The notes: generated by a model from the sequence alone, not told the origin. Shown: positions 16,236-26,845, counted from the first letter of the stretch. The stretch: 52,573 bases of DNA from Prevotella sp. (GCA_017557185.1 JAFZAP010000001.1:1-52573); one strand, 5' to 3'. A program made the numbers and translations.

Positions 16236-19200
16236 CTATTGCCCCAACACCAGCTGCACGAGTGCGGAGATGTCGTCTCTGTTCACTCCGCCGCTGCCGT
16301 CCACATCCGCAGCCTGTTCGTTGTACGAACCTCCGGTTCCCAGCAGATGGTTGGTCAGAGCTGTGACATCCGCCACATCCACCTTGCCATCGCCGTTCAC
16401 GTCACCCAGCAGTACCGAAGCCTTATAAGTGAAGTAACCGGGATCGCTCGTACCACCGTCCACGTGGGCATACTCCTTGTCGATATGGTTTTCATCGAAT
16501 GTTGTGCCGTTGCCACCCACAATGCTGGTGCAATTATCAAACATATTGTTGGATAACGTCACATTGGCTGTGCTCCACTTTTGGCTAACCTCGACGGTGA
16601 CAAGGCGGCTGCAGGAACGGAACATAGCCACCATGTTCGTTACATTCTTCGTGTCGAAGCCGCTCAGGTCGAGGCTGGTGAGGGAACCGCAATCGAAGAA
16701 CATCTGCGACATGTTCGTCACCTCGCTGGTGTTGAGATACTCCAGGCCGGTGATGGTGGTCAGATTGCTCATGCCGCCAAACCAGCAACAAGTGTAGTGG
16801 GGTCGTACGTCTGCAAACGACTCATCGAAGACGGCTGTTTCAATGTTGCTGTATGCATTATCGAAGTACCAGTCGGGAGAATAGTTGCCGTTAGGAACGT
16901 TGTACTTCGTTCCCTCGCGTTTGCTCTTCATACTGTCGTAGTAGAACGACAGTGTCTTACCATCTGTACTGATTACGGCGTATATCTCAATAGGCTTCTC
17001 AGTGAAGTATCCGGGATCGCTTGGGCCGCCGTCCACGTGGGCATACGCCTTATCGATGTGGTTTTCATCGAATGTTGTGCCGTTGCCACCCACAATGCTA
17101 GTGCAACTTTCAAACATGATGTCGGATTCCGTCACATTGGCTGTGCTCCACTTTTGGCTAACCTCGACGGTGACAAGGCTGCTACAGAAGCGGAACATAG
17201 CCGCCATGTTCGTTACATTCTTCGTGTCGAAGTTGCTGAGGTCGAGGCTGGTAAGGGAACCGCAATCCCTGAACATCTGCCCCATGTTCGTCACCTCGCT
17301 GGTGTTGAGATACTCCAGGCCGGTGATGGTGGACAGTTTGTTCATGCCGCCGAACCAGCAATAAGTGTAGTGGGGTCGTACTTCTGCAAACGATTCATCG
17401 AAGACGACAGTCTCAATGTTTGCTTTAGGATTATCTTCACCATTGGCCCAGAACCAGTCGGGAGCATACTCGCCATTAGGAACGTTGTACTTCTTTCCCT
17501 CTCGTTTGCTCTTCATACTATCGTAGTAGAACGTCAGCGTCGTTCCGTCGGTGCTGAGTACGGCGTAAGGCACAACAGGGGGCTCGGAGAAGTAGCCGGG
17601 ATAGCTTGCGCCACCATCGATGTGGGCGTATCCCTTGTTCACATGCTCTTCGCTGTAAGTTGTACCCTTATCGCCCACGAGACTGGAGCTGCCAGAGAAC
17701 ATATAATCAGAAATTGTCACGGCACTCGTGCTCCAGCCATCCCCTACGTATATGGTGGTGAGGGATTTGCAGCAAGAGAGCATCCAATCCATGTTTGTTA
17801 CCTTCGCTGTATTGAAGTTACTCAGGTCGAGGGTTTCCAAACTCCAGCAGGACATGAACATGCCATACATGTTCGTCACTTCGCTGGTGTTCAGGTTCTC
17901 CATTCCTGTGAAGGTGGTCAGTTCCTGCATGCCCCAGAACCATAAATATGTAGTCGTGGGCCTTGCGTCGGCAAACGAGCTGTCGAATACCACGTTGGTA
18001 ACGGAGGCTTGGATGGTCTTCCAGTCAGGCACGTTGCTGCCTGTGTTCAGGTCGTAGGTCGTACCGGTTCGCGAGCTGCGCTGGTTGTCGAAGTAGAACG
18101 TCAGCGTGGTGTTATCGTCGGTGTACACAGCGTATGCCTCGGCCGGCTTGTCGGTGAAGTAGCCAGGATTGCTTGCGCCGCCATCGACATGAGCATACTC
18201 GGCATCCACATGATCTGCATCATACGTCGTACCTTGGCCACCCACGAGAGCGGGACTGTCGAGGAACATGTCATTAGAAGATGTCACGGCATCCGTGCTC
18301 CAGCCGTCACCTACGTTGATGGTAGTGAGTTTGGTGCAGTAGTGGAACATCCAGTACATATCGGTGACTTGTTCCGTATTGAAGTTGCTCAGATTAAGTT
18401 CCGTCAGACTGCTGCAGGCATTGAACATGCCGTTCATGTCGGTCACTTGCTCTGTATTGAAGTTTAACAGGTCGAGTTCCTCCAGACTTCCGCAATAGCT
18501 GAACATTCTCCGCATATTGGTAACCTTCTCCGTGTTGAAATGTGAAACGTCGACGCTCTCCAGGTTACTGCAAGAGGAGAACATAAGTTCCATCGTTGTC
18601 ACTTCCTCTGTGTTCAGTCTGTCGAGGTTGTTGATGGTTGTCAGATTCTGCAGCCTATAGAACATACCATAAGTACTGTTCAGATCGTCGTAGTCGGCAA
18701 ACGACTCATCGAAATCGACCGTGGTAATCGGGTTGGCGTCAGAATTAGTCCAGTCAGGATATCCCTCCCATGGAATATCGAACTTCATTCCCTCACGCGA
18801 ATCCTTCATGCCGTCGTAGTAGAACGTCAGCGTCGTTTCGTCGGTGCTGAGTACGGCGTAAGGCACAAGCTTCTCGGTGAAGTAGCCGGGATTACCAGCG
18901 ACATCGATGTGAGCGTATTCGGCATCCTGATGATTTTCGCTGTATGCCGTGCCGTTGCCGCCCACGAGAACTTTGCAACCAGTGAACATCCAGTAAGAAG
19001 ATGTTACGGCATCCGTATTCCATCCATCGCCTACATAGATGGTGGTGAGGGTTTTGCAGTAACTGAACATCGAATTCATGTTCGTCACATTCGCAGTATT
19101 GAAGCTGCTCAGGTCGAGGGTGGTTAGTTGGTTGCATGTGGAGAACATGAAGCTCATATTGGTGACGTTAGCGGTATTCCAGTTGCTCAGGTTAAGACTG

Positions 19201-22200
19201 GTGAGACCGATGCACCAGTAGAACATGTTACTCATATCCGTCACTTTGCCGGTGTCGAAATGGCTCAGGTCGAGGGTGGTGAGGGCACTGCAGTCCGTGA
19301 ACATATCAGTCATGTTCGTGACATTCGCCGTATTGAAGCTGCTTACGTTGAGGGATTCCAGGCTGCTGCAGCCGGAGAACATATAGCCCATGTCCGTCAC
19401 GTTCTCCGTGTTGAAGGTGCTCAGGTCGAGGGTGGTCAGGCTGCTACAGCCCCAGAACATCCCGAACATGTCCGTCACATTCTGCGTATTGAAACTACTG
19501 AGGTCGAGGGATTCCAGGCTGCTGCAGCCGTAGAAAATATCGCGCATGTCCGTCACGTTCTCCGTGTTGAAGGTGCTCAGGTCGAGGGTGGTCAGGCTGC
19601 TACAGCCCCAGAACATCCATCTCATGCTCGTCACCTTCGCCGTGTTGAAACTGCTTACGTCGAGGGTGGTCAGGCTGCTACAATTCAGGAACATGATGGC
19701 CATGCTCGTCACCTCGCTCGTGTTGAGGTACTCGATGCCAGTGATGGTGGTCAGATTCGTCATATCTCTGAACCACTCATATGTCGTCGTAGGCCGTGCA
19801 GTGGCAAACGACGGGTCGAACACTACGTTGGTGACTGGGGCATTCCAGCCTTCATGCACCCAGTCGGGTTCGTTGCTATACGTGTTCAAATCGAAGGTCC
19901 TGTTTGTCCGCGTAAGGCGCAGCTTGTCGTAGTAGAAGGTCAGCGTCGTGTTGTCTTCTGTGTACACAGCGTATGCCTCAGTCTGAATCTGGCTTGCTGC
20001 CGTGAGATAGCCCGGGTTGCCAGCGGCATCGATGTGGGCATAGTCGTAGTCCACATGATCAGCGCTGAACCTCGTGCCGTTGCCGCCCACTAGTTTGGTA
20101 CAGCCGTTGAACATAAATTGACCATTGGAGAGGTATGGCACACTGCTCGTGCTCCAGTTATCCTCATCCACATAGATGGTGGTGAGGTTACTACAGCCAG
20201 AGAACATTGATGTCATGATGGTGACCTTGCTGGTATTGAAGCTGCCCAGATAGAGGCTGGTGAGGCCTGTGCAACTACTGAACATACTCCTCATATCGGT
20301 GACGTTCTCTGTATTGAAGCCGCTCACGTCGAGGCTGGTGAGGCTGCGGCAGGCGGAGAACATGCCGCTCATGTCGGTGACGTTGCTGGTGTCGAAGTGG
20401 CTCAGGTCGAGGCTGGCGAGCTTGAGGCAGCCGTCGAACATGGAAGCCATGTTGGTGACGGCACTGGTGTTGAGGTACTCAAGGCCAGTGATGCTTTCCA
20501 GTTCATAGAATCCGCCAAACCAGCCGCGCATGCTCGTGATTCGTGCCGCGGCAAACGACGGATCGATTACCGCGTATTTAATCTTATCGTAGTTCATTTG
20601 CTGGAATTCCATCCAAGCAAGTTCGAAGTCCTCGCCATTCAGGTTGCAGGTGAGTTCGTTCTCTGCCGTGTGCGTGCCCTTCTTGCCGTCGCTATAGTAG
20701 GTGATGGTTTGTGTCTCCGTGTTGAGGACCACATAGGGCAACGAGGTGAGATAGCCCGGGCTGACCGTGCCGCCGTCGATGCGGGCATAGGTCTTATCGA
20801 CCGGATTCTCATCATTGTACGCCGTTCCTGCACTGCCCTTCAGGTTTCTACAGTCGATAAACATATCGCCAGAGGTTCTAACCTTCTCCGTGTCCCAGCC
20901 TTCGCCAACAATGATGGTGGTGAGATTGCTGCAAGTATTGAACATGCTGGCCATATTGGTTACATTTGCCGTATTGAAGCTGCTCAGGTCGAGAGTGGTA
21001 AGTCCGCTGCAGTGGTTGAACATGAAGGCCATGTCGGTGACTTTGCTTGTATCGAAGTGGCTCAGGTCGAGGCTGGTGAGATTAATGCAGTAGTCAAACA
21101 TGCTGGTCATGTCGGTGACGTTGCCGGTATCGAAGTGGCTCAGGTCGAGGCTGGTGAGGTTGCTGCAAGTACTGAACATGCCGGCCATAGTAGTTACCTC
21201 GCTGGTGTTAAGATACTCAATGCCGGTGATGGTTGTTAAGTTCTCCATTTCCAGGAACCAATTGCTGGTGCTGGTAGGTCGTGCTTCGGCAAACGAGGAA
21301 TTGAACACCACATTGGTGACATCTTCATAAATTCCGTATTCATAATTAGCATAATACCAAGCCGGCTCGCTGTTACCCGTGTTCAGATCGTAGGTCGTAC
21401 CTGTGCGCGAACTGCGCTTTCCGTCGAAGTAGAAAGTCAGCGTGGTGTTGTCGGCCGTGTACACCGCGTAGCCTTCGCGCGCGGAAATATCAGTAAGGTA
21501 TCCCGGGTTGCTGGTGCCGCCGTCGACGTGGGCGTAGGTCTTGTCTTTCGGATTCGCATCGTTATAAGCCGTACCGGCACCGCCCACGAGGTTGGTGCAG
21601 CCGTCAAACATATCAGTTGAATTCGATAATGTCGTCTGGCTCCAGCCACTGCCCACATAGATTGTAGTGAGGGAGGAGCAGTTTTGGAACATATAATTAG
21701 TAAAAATCCAACTACTGCTAAAACTGCTTAGATCGAGTATGGTGAGGGTGGAGCAGTTCTTGAACATGTTGTCCATAACATTGACCTTTGCCGTGTTGAA
21801 GCCACTTAGGTCGAGGGTGGCAAGCTGGCTGCAGTCATAGAACATTTGGTCCATACGGGTGACCTCGCTGGTATTGAGGTATTCAAGGCCGTCAATGCCT
21901 ACGATGTTTGTCATACCCTTGAACCAAGCAAACGTGCTGGTGGGGCGTGCTGCAGCAAACGTCCATTCGAAACGCACGGTGGCTACCTCCGCATGCTTGT
22001 CGTACCAGCCGGGCTGGGTGGTGCCTGTGTTCAGGTCGTAGACGTTGTAGCCCGAGTCGTTTTCATAGTAGCTGCGCCTGCCGTCGCATGAGAAGTATAG
22101 CTCGTGGCTATATATTCCGTAACGGGCGTACGGCTCTCCCGACAGATAGCCCGGGTTGCCGTCAGTGCCGTCGACGATGGCGTAGGCCTTGTCCACATGG

Positions 22201-25200
22201 TTTTCATCGTATGTCGTGCCGGCACCACCCTTCAGGTTCGTGCAGTCGGAGAACATTTGGTCGGATTCCGTCACGTTGTCAGTGTTCCAGCCGTCGCCCA
22301 CCAAGATGCTGACGAGGGCGCTGCAGCCGTAGAACATAGCATTCATGTTCGTCACCTTGCTGGTGTTCCACTTGCTCAGGTTGAGGCTGGTGAGCTTCTG
22401 GCAGTTTTGGAACATGGCGTTCATGTTCGTCACCTCGCTGGTATTGAGGTACTCCATACCTGTGATGGTTTCCAAGTTCTGCAAGTTGTAGAACCAGTAA
22501 TTCGTGGTAGTAGGCCGAGCGCCGCCAAACGATGCGTCGAAGACTACGGTGGTAATGTCGGTGGCAATGAGCCAACCGGGGAGACTCTCGACTGTGTTCA
22601 GATTGTAGTAGGTACCATCGTAAGTACCTTTCGGCATACCGTCGTTGTAGAAGGTCAACGTCTTACCGTTATTGGAGACCACGACATAGGGCGTTGCCGT
22701 GAAATAGCCAGGATTGGTTGCGCCGCCGTCGATGTGGGCATAGGCCTTGTCCGTCTTGCCAGAATCGAATGTCGTGCCACCACCACCCTCGAGGCTGGTG
22801 CAATTCTTGAACATGTTAGTTGAGGAGGTCACGGCATCCGTGTTCCAGCTGCCACTAACGAAAACGGTCTTCAAGCTGCTGCAGCCTTCGAACATTCCGT
22901 ACATGCTGGTGACGTTGGCGGTGTTGAAGCTGCCCAGGTCGAGACTGGTGAGCTTGCTGCAGTACCAGAACATATTGGTCATCAGGGTGACGTTGGCGGT
23001 ATTGAAACTGCTCACGTCGACACTGGTGAGACCCGTGCTGTTGTAGAACAATCCGTACATGTCGGTCACGTTCTCCGTATTGAAGCTGCTCAGGTCGAGA
23101 CTGGTGAGCTTGGCGCAGGCGGAGAACATGTATCGCATGTTGGTGACGCTGCTGGTGTTGAGTTTGCGAATGTTGGTGATGGTGGTCAGATTCGACATGC
23201 CGCGGAACCAATTGTACGTGCTGGTGGGACGTGCTTGGGCAAACGAGGCATCGAACACCACAGTGGTGACGCTGGTGCGCTTGTCATACCAGCCGGGATC
23301 ATGGTTTTCCGTGTTCAGGTTATAGACGGTACCTGTTGCCTCGCGCTCCGTACGCTTGCCGTCGCAGTAGAAGGTGAGCGTCTTGTTGTCGGACGAAAGG
23401 AAAGCGTAGGGGTTGGCGGAGAGGTAGCCCTTCTTGCCGTTCACGCCATCGATGCGGGCATAGGTCTTATCCGTCTTGCCGGCATCGAACGTCGTGCCTG
23501 CACCGCCCACGAGGCTGGTGCAGTCCTTAAACATGTTCTGCGAGTTTTCCACGCTCTCTACGTTCCAGCCGCTACCCGCATAGATGGTGGTGAGACTGCT
23601 ACAGCCGGAGAACATAGTGCTGATGTAGCCGATGTTGCCGGTGTTCCAGCCGCTCAGGTCGAGGGTGGCGAGGCTGCTGCAGTTGAAGAACAACTGGCTC
23701 ATGTTGGTGACGTTGCTGGTGTTCCAGTTGCTCACATTCAGGTTGATGAGGCTGCTGCAGCCAGTGAACATGCCACTCATATCGGTGACGTTGCCGGTGT
23801 CGAAGCTGCTCAGGTCGAGGTTTTTGAGGCTGCTGCAGTTGTAGAACATACCGCTCATGGTAGTAACCTCCGAGGTATTGAGATTCTCGATGTTGCTAAT
23901 GCTCACCAGATTCGTCATCTCGTCGAACCAGTAGGAAGTTCTGGTAGGACGTGCGTAGGCAAACGAGGCATCGAAGTTTACATATTTGATAGCGGCCTTC
24001 TTCTCCAACCAGCTGGGATAGACAGCATCGTTGTTCACGTAGTAGACGGTGGACGATCCTCCGCCGTAGCTGCCCTGGTTGCCGTCGAAGTAGAACGTCA
24101 GCTGCTCGTTAATGCTGTTAAAGACGGCATAGGGCAATCCCGACAGGTAGCCCGGGTTGCTGGTGCCGCCGTCGAGGTGGGCATAGCCGGCATCTTGGTG
24201 AGAAGAAGAGTACGTGGTGCCCGCACCGCCCACGAGGTTGTTACAGGAGAGGAACATATAGTCAGAGGTGCTCACGGAACTCGTGCTCCAGTTGTTGCCC
24301 ACAGAAATGGTCCTGAGCGAACTGCAGTAGGCGAACATGCCGCTCATGTTCCTCACAAGGGCGGTGTTCCAGCCACTCAGGTCGAGGGTGGTGAGCTTGC
24401 TGCAGCCGTTGAACATACTACCCATATCGGTGACTTTGCTGGTGTTCCAGTTGCTCACCTTCAGCCTGGCAAGGTTGCTGCAGCCCTTGAACATGTTGTA
24501 CATGAGGTCGACGTTGCCGGTGTTCCAGCTGTTCAAGTCGAGGTTGGTGAGGCTGCTGCAGTTTTCAAACATGCTGAGCATATTCGTCACGCTGGCGGTG
24601 TTCCACTCGCTCACGTCGAGGCTGGCAAGGGCAGAACAGTTGGCGAACATATTTTGCATGTTGGCAACCTTGCCGGTATTCCAGTTGCTCACGTTGAGGC
24701 TGGCGAGATGCGTGCAGCCGGAGAACATGCCGTACATGTCGGTCACATTGCCGGTATCCCAGTCCTTCACGTTGAGGCTGGTGAGCTCGGCACAATTTGA
24801 GAACATGTTTCGCATCTTGGTGACGCTGGCGGTGTTGAAGCCACTCACGTCGAGACTATTAAGGGTGGCGCACATGTCGAACATGCTCTCCATGTTCGTG
24901 ACCTGGCTCGTGTTCAGGTATTCCAGGCCGGTGATGGAGGTCAGCTGAGGCTTGTTTTTGAACCAGTGGTAGGTGCTGGTGGGGCGTGCTGCAGCAAACG
25001 AGGCATCGAACACCACGGTGGTGACGAGGTTGGCGCCTATCCAAGCAGGCTCGTTGTCGCCTGTGTTCAGGTCGAGGCTACTGCGGAAATTCTTTAGTCC
25101 GTCGCAGTAGAACGTCAGCTTGGTGTTGTTGTCACTCAATGCGGCATAAGGCTGTCGATCAGATGTGTCGGTAAAGTAGCCTGGGTTGGCTGAACCGCCG

Positions 25201-26696
25201 TCGACGTGGGCATAGTCAAGGGTATAATGGTTGGGGTCGTACGTTGTGCCTGCACCGCCCACGAGTTTAGCACAGTCGTAGAACATCATATTTTCATTTT
25301 GTACATTCGTCGTCGTCCAATTGCTGCCTACGATGATGGTGGTCAGCTCTCGACACGATTCGAACATAGCGTACATGTCCGTCACCGCCGCAGTACTGAA
25401 ACCGCTCAAGTCGAGGAAGGGTAGGCTCCAGCAATCATGGAACATAGATTGCATGCTGGTGACGCTGCTCGTGTTGAGGTATTCGAGGCCAGTAATATCG
25501 GTGAGAAGCGTCATATGCAAGAACCAGCGGGCCGTCGTGGTAGGTCGTGCGTCGGCAAACGACGGGTCGAACACCACTTTGGTGACATGAGCGTTCGTAT
25601 TATCTTTGTGCCAGCCAGGATAATCGCTACCTGTGTTCAAGTTGTAAGTCATACCTGTGCGCGTGTAGCGCAACTTGTCATAGTAGAATGTCAGCGTCGT
25701 GTTGTCGGAAGTGTACTCGGCATAGGGCACGGGGGCGGATATTTCAGTGAAGTATCCTGGACGAGCTGTACCGCCGTCGATGCGGGCGTATGTCTTGTCA
25801 ATATGATTTGCATCGTACGTCGTGCCCTGGCCGCCCACGATAAAGAGACAGAAATCGAACATATTTGATGAAATCGACACGGCATCCGTACTCCAGCCGT
25901 TGCCCGCATAGATGGTGGTGAGGTTGCTGCAGTTCTGAAACATGCTCGTCATTTCCGTCACTTTTGCCGTATTGAAGTTGCTCAGATCGAGTCTGGTAAG
26001 TCCTCTGCAGTTGAAGAACATGAATTCCATATGGGTAACGTTGGCGGTGTTGAAGTTGCTGACATCAAGGCTGGTGAGGCTGCTGCAGCCTTTGAACATG
26101 CCAGTCATTGACGTCACTTTTGCCGTATTGAAGTTACTGACATCGAGGCTGGTAAGGCTGCTACAGTCGTAGAACATGCAAGTCATTGACGTCACTTTTG
26201 CCGTATTGAAGTTACTGACATCGAGGCTCGTAAGGGCGGAACAATTGTAGAACATAAAAGACATATCAGTGACATTACTGGTGTTGAGGTAATTCATACC
26301 AGTGATGGTGGTTAGATTCTCCATGCTGAGGAACCAATAGTACGTGCTGGTAGGTCGTGCGTTGGCAAACGAGGAGTCGAACACTACAGTGGTGACGTTT
26401 GCGCGCGAATCGTCAGTATACCAACCCGGCACGTTACTGCCCGTGTTCAAGTCATAGGTGGTACCTGTGCGCGAGGTGCGCTGATTGTCGTAGTAGAAGG
26501 TAAAAGTCGTCTCGCTGGTGGACAACTCGGCGTACGCTTCCTGCGCCATACTCCTTGTGACGCCAACAATAGCCATTATCATGGCCAGTAGGAGCCTACC
26601 CCCTGCCCCTCCCTGAAGGGAAGGGGAAAGAAGCCCCACTCTAACCCTCCCCCGTAGGGAGGGAAGTAAATGATTAAAGAATGTTTTGGTTTTCAT
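16236..26696 (-). CDS. Giant BspA-like (DUF285) repeat surface protein with C-terminal dockerin
   Basis: This secreted protein has about 3,486 residues. After a signal peptide (about 1-52, ending RSMAQ) come 14 tandem modules of roughly 170-350 residues. Each opens with a strand set (YAVLSTDxTTLTFYYDG), then VVFDxSFAxARPTSTYxWF, then a variable number of DUF285/BspA repeats (LTSLDLSxFNTxxVTxMxxMFxxC), and closes with DKxYAHIDGGxxNPGYFT. The last 65 residues form a type I dockerin with two Ca-binding loops (GDVNGDGKVDVADV and ADVDGSGGVNRDDI). BspA-type proteins are surface adhesins; dockerins bind cohesins. No T9SS tail or lipobox is seen. Start: the Met at 26696 opens MKTKTFFNHLL and the signal peptide; an upstream Met at 26777 is unlikely. 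The n-region contains a REP-like insertion. Confidence 0.9.
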   Translation of the reverse strand: MKTKTFFNHLLPSLRGRVRVGLLSPSLQGGAGGRLLLAMIMAIVGVTRSMAQEAYAELSTSETTFTFYYDNQRTSRTGTTYDLNTGSNVPGWYTDDSRANVTTVVFDSSFANARPTSTYYWFLSMENLTTITGMNYLNTSNVTDMSFMFYNCSALTSLDVSNFNTAKVTSMTCMFYDCSSLTSLDVSNFNTAKVTSMTGMFKGCSSLTSLDVSNFNTANVTHMEFMFFNCRGLTRLDLSNFNTAKVTEMTSMFQNCSNLTTIYAGNGWSTDAVSISSNMFDFCLFIVGGQGTTYDANHIDKTYARIDGGTARPGYFTEISAPVPYAEYTSDNTTLTFYYDKLRYTRTGMTYNLNTGSDYPGWHKDNTNAHVTKVVFDPSFADARPTTTARWFLHMTLLTDITGLEYLNTSSVTSMQSMFHDCWSLPFLDLSGFSTAAVTDMYAMFESCRELTTIIVGSNWTTTNVQNENMMFYDCAKLVGGAGTTYDPNHYTLDYAHVDGGSANPGYFTDTSDRQPYAALSDNNTKLTFYCDGLKNFRSSLDLNTGDNEPAWIGANLVTTVVFDASFAAARPTSTYHWFKNKPQLTSITGLEYLNTSQVTNMESMFDMCATLNSLDVSGFNTASVTKMRNMFSNCAELTSLNVKDWDTGNVTDMYGMFSGCTHLASLNVSNWNTGKVANMQNMFANCSALASLDVSEWNTASVTNMLSMFENCSSLTNLDLNSWNTGNVDLMYNMFKGCSNLARLKVSNWNTSKVTDMGSMFNGCSKLTTLDLSGWNTALVRNMSGMFAYCSSLRTISVGNNWSTSSVSTSDYMFLSCNNLVGGAGTTYSSSHQDAGYAHLDGGTSNPGYLSGLPYAVFNSINEQLTFYFDGNQGSYGGGSSTVYYVNNDAVYPSWLEKKAAIKYVNFDASFAYARPTRTSYWFDEMTNLVSISNIENLNTSEVTTMSGMFYNCSSLKNLDLSSFDTGNVTDMSGMFTGCSSLINLNVSNWNTSNVTNMSQLFFNCSSLATLDLSGWNTGNIGYISTMFSGCSSLTTIYAGSGWNVESVENSQNMFKDCTSLVGGAGTTFDAGKTDKTYARIDGVNGKKGYLSANPYAFLSSDNKTLTFYCDGKRTEREATGTVYNLNTENHDPGWYDKRTSVTTVVFDASFAQARPTSTYNWFRGMSNLTTITNIRKLNTSSVTNMRYMFSACAKLTSLDLSSFNTENVTDMYGLFYNSTGLTSVDVSSFNTANVTLMTNMFWYCSKLTSLDLGSFNTANVTSMYGMFEGCSSLKTVFVSGSWNTDAVTSSTNMFKNCTSLEGGGGTTFDSGKTDKAYAHIDGGATNPGYFTATPYVVVSNNGKTLTFYNDGMPKGTYDGTYYNLNTVESLPGWLIATDITTVVFDASFGGARPTTTNYWFYNLQNLETITGMEYLNTSEVTNMNAMFQNCQKLTSLNLSKWNTSKVTNMNAMFYGCSALVSILVGDGWNTDNVTESDQMFSDCTNLKGGAGTTYDENHVDKAYAIVDGTDGNPGYLSGEPYARYGIYSHELYFSCDGRRSYYENDSGYNVYDLNTGTTQPGWYDKHAEVATVRFEWTFAAARPTSTFAWFKGMTNIVGIDGLEYLNTSEVTRMDQMFYDCSQLATLDLSGFNTAKVNVMDNMFKNCSTLTILDLSSFSSSWIFTNYMFQNCSSLTTIYVGSGWSQTTLSNSTDMFDGCTNLVGGAGTAYNDANPKDKTYAHVDGGTSNPGYLTDISAREGYAVYTADNTTLTFYFDGKRSSRTGTTYDLNTGNSEPAWYYANYEYGIYEDVTNVVFNSSFAEARPTSTSNWFLEMENLTTITGIEYLNTSEVTTMAGMFSTCSNLTSLDLSHFDTGNVTDMTSMFDYCINLTSLDLSHFDTSKVTDMAFMFNHCSGLTTLDLSSFNTANVTNMASMFNTCSNLTTIIVGEGWDTEKVRTSGDMFIDCRNLKGSAGTAYNDENPVDKTYARIDGGTVSPGYLTSLPYVVLNTETQTITYYSDGKKGTHTAENELTCNLNGEDFELAWMEFQQMNYDKIKYAVIDPSFAAARITSMRGWFGGFYELESITGLEYLNTSAVTNMASMFDGCLKLASLDLSHFDTSNVTDMSGMFSACRSLTSLDVSGFNTENVTDMRSMFSSCTGLTSLYLGSFNTSKVTIMTSMFSGCSNLTTIYVDEDNWSTSSVPYLSNGQFMFNGCTKLVGGNGTRFSADHVDYDYAHIDAAGNPGYLTAASQIQTEAYAVYTEDNTTLTFYYDKLRLTRTNRTFDLNTYSNEPDWVHEGWNAPVTNVVFDPSFATARPTTTYEWFRDMTNLTTITGIEYLNTSEVTSMAIMFLNCSSLTTLDVSSFNTAKVTSMRWMFWGCSSLTTLDLSTFNTENVTDMRDIFYGCSSLESLDLSSFNTQNVTDMFGMFWGCSSLTTLDLSTFNTENVTDMGYMFSGCSSLESLNVSSFNTANVTNMTDMFTDCSALTTLDLSHFDTGKVTDMSNMFYWCIGLTSLNLSNWNTANVTNMSFMFSTCNQLTTLDLSSFNTANVTNMNSMFSYCKTLTTIYVGDGWNTDAVTSSYWMFTGCKVLVGGNGTAYSENHQDAEYAHIDVAGNPGYFTEKLVPYAVLSTDETTLTFYYDGMKDSREGMKFDIPWEGYPDWTNSDANPITTVDFDESFADYDDLNSTYGMFYRLQNLTTINNLDRLNTEEVTTMELMFSSCSNLESVDVSHFNTEKVTNMRRMFSYCGSLEELDLLNFNTEQVTDMNGMFNACSSLTELNLSNFNTEQVTDMYWMFHYCTKLTTINVGDGWSTDAVTSSNDMFLDSPALVGGQGTTYDADHVDAEYAHVDGGASNPGYFTDKPAEAYAVYTDDNTTLTFYFDNQRSSRTGTTYDLNTGSNVPDWKTIQASVTNVVFDSSFADARPTTTYLWFWGMQELTTFTGMENLNTSEVTNMYGMFMSCWSLETLDLSNFNTAKVTNMDWMLSCCKSLTTIYVGDGWSTSAVTISDYMFSGSSSLVGDKGTTYSEEHVNKGYAHIDGGASYPGYFSEPPVVPYAVLSTDGTTLTFYYDSMKSKREGKKYNVPNGEYAPDWFWANGEDNPKANIETVVFDESFAEVRPHYTYCWFGGMNKLSTITGLEYLNTSEVTNMGQMFRDCGSLTSLDLSNFDTKNVTNMAAMFRFCSSLVTVEVSQKWSTANVTESDIMFESCTSIVGGNGTTFDENHIDKAYAHVDGGPSDPGYFTEKPIEIYAVISTDGKTLSFYYDSMKSKREGTKYNVPNGNYSPDWYFDNAYSNIETAVFDESFADVRPHYTCCWFGGMSNLTTITGLEYLNTSEVTNMSQMFFDCGSLTSLDLSGFDTKNVTNMVAMFRSCSRLVTVEVSQKWSTANVTLSNNMFDNCTSIVGGNGTTFDENHIDKEYAHVDGGTSDPGYFTYKASVLLGDVNGDGKVDVADVTALTNHLLGTGGSYNEQAADVDGSGGVNRDDISALVQLVLGQ
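26598..26666 (-). repeat. Two REP-like palindromes inside the signal-peptide coding region
   Basis: On the coding strand, CCCTCCCTACGGGGGAGGG and, about 17 bp later, CCCCTTCCCTTCAGGGAGGGG-type palindromes occur in tandem. They encode residues about 11-33 (LPSLRGRVRVG, LSPSLQGGAGG) between the start MKTKTFFNH and the hydrophobic core. The sequence matches the intergenic REP-like family of this window. Confidence 0.8.
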
Positions 26697-26821
26697 AAGC
26701 TTGTAATATTTTATTAGTTTCGAGTTTATAACTACGTTATGACTTTTGTCACGACTTGGCAAAGCTAATGCAAGCATTGCCCTGCGCTCGCTGCTCCAAA
26801 AGTTCTAGTTTCGGGTTTCTA

Positions 26822-26845
26822 GTTCAAAGCGGCAAGCCGCGGTTC
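26822..26845. repeat. GTTCAA-flanked GCGGC hairpin
   Basis: GCGGCAAGCCGC at 26829-26840 is flanked by GTTCAA on the left and GGTTCA on the right, a single unit of the TTGAAC-hairpin family read on the minus strand. It overlaps the last codons of the KilA-N frame. Confidence 0.5.

Noticed and set aside
16236-16430. Cellulosome component
   Set aside because: A dockerin is present, but no cohesin, scaffoldin or cellulase occurs in the window and dockerin-like tails are found on many non-cellulosomal Bacteroidales proteins.
23235-24800. Long open frame opposite the giant gene (and similar ones near 16581 and 19128)
   Set aside because: They are antisense to a clearly coding, strongly repetitive gene and their composition mirrors its repeats; no start signals or family patterns.
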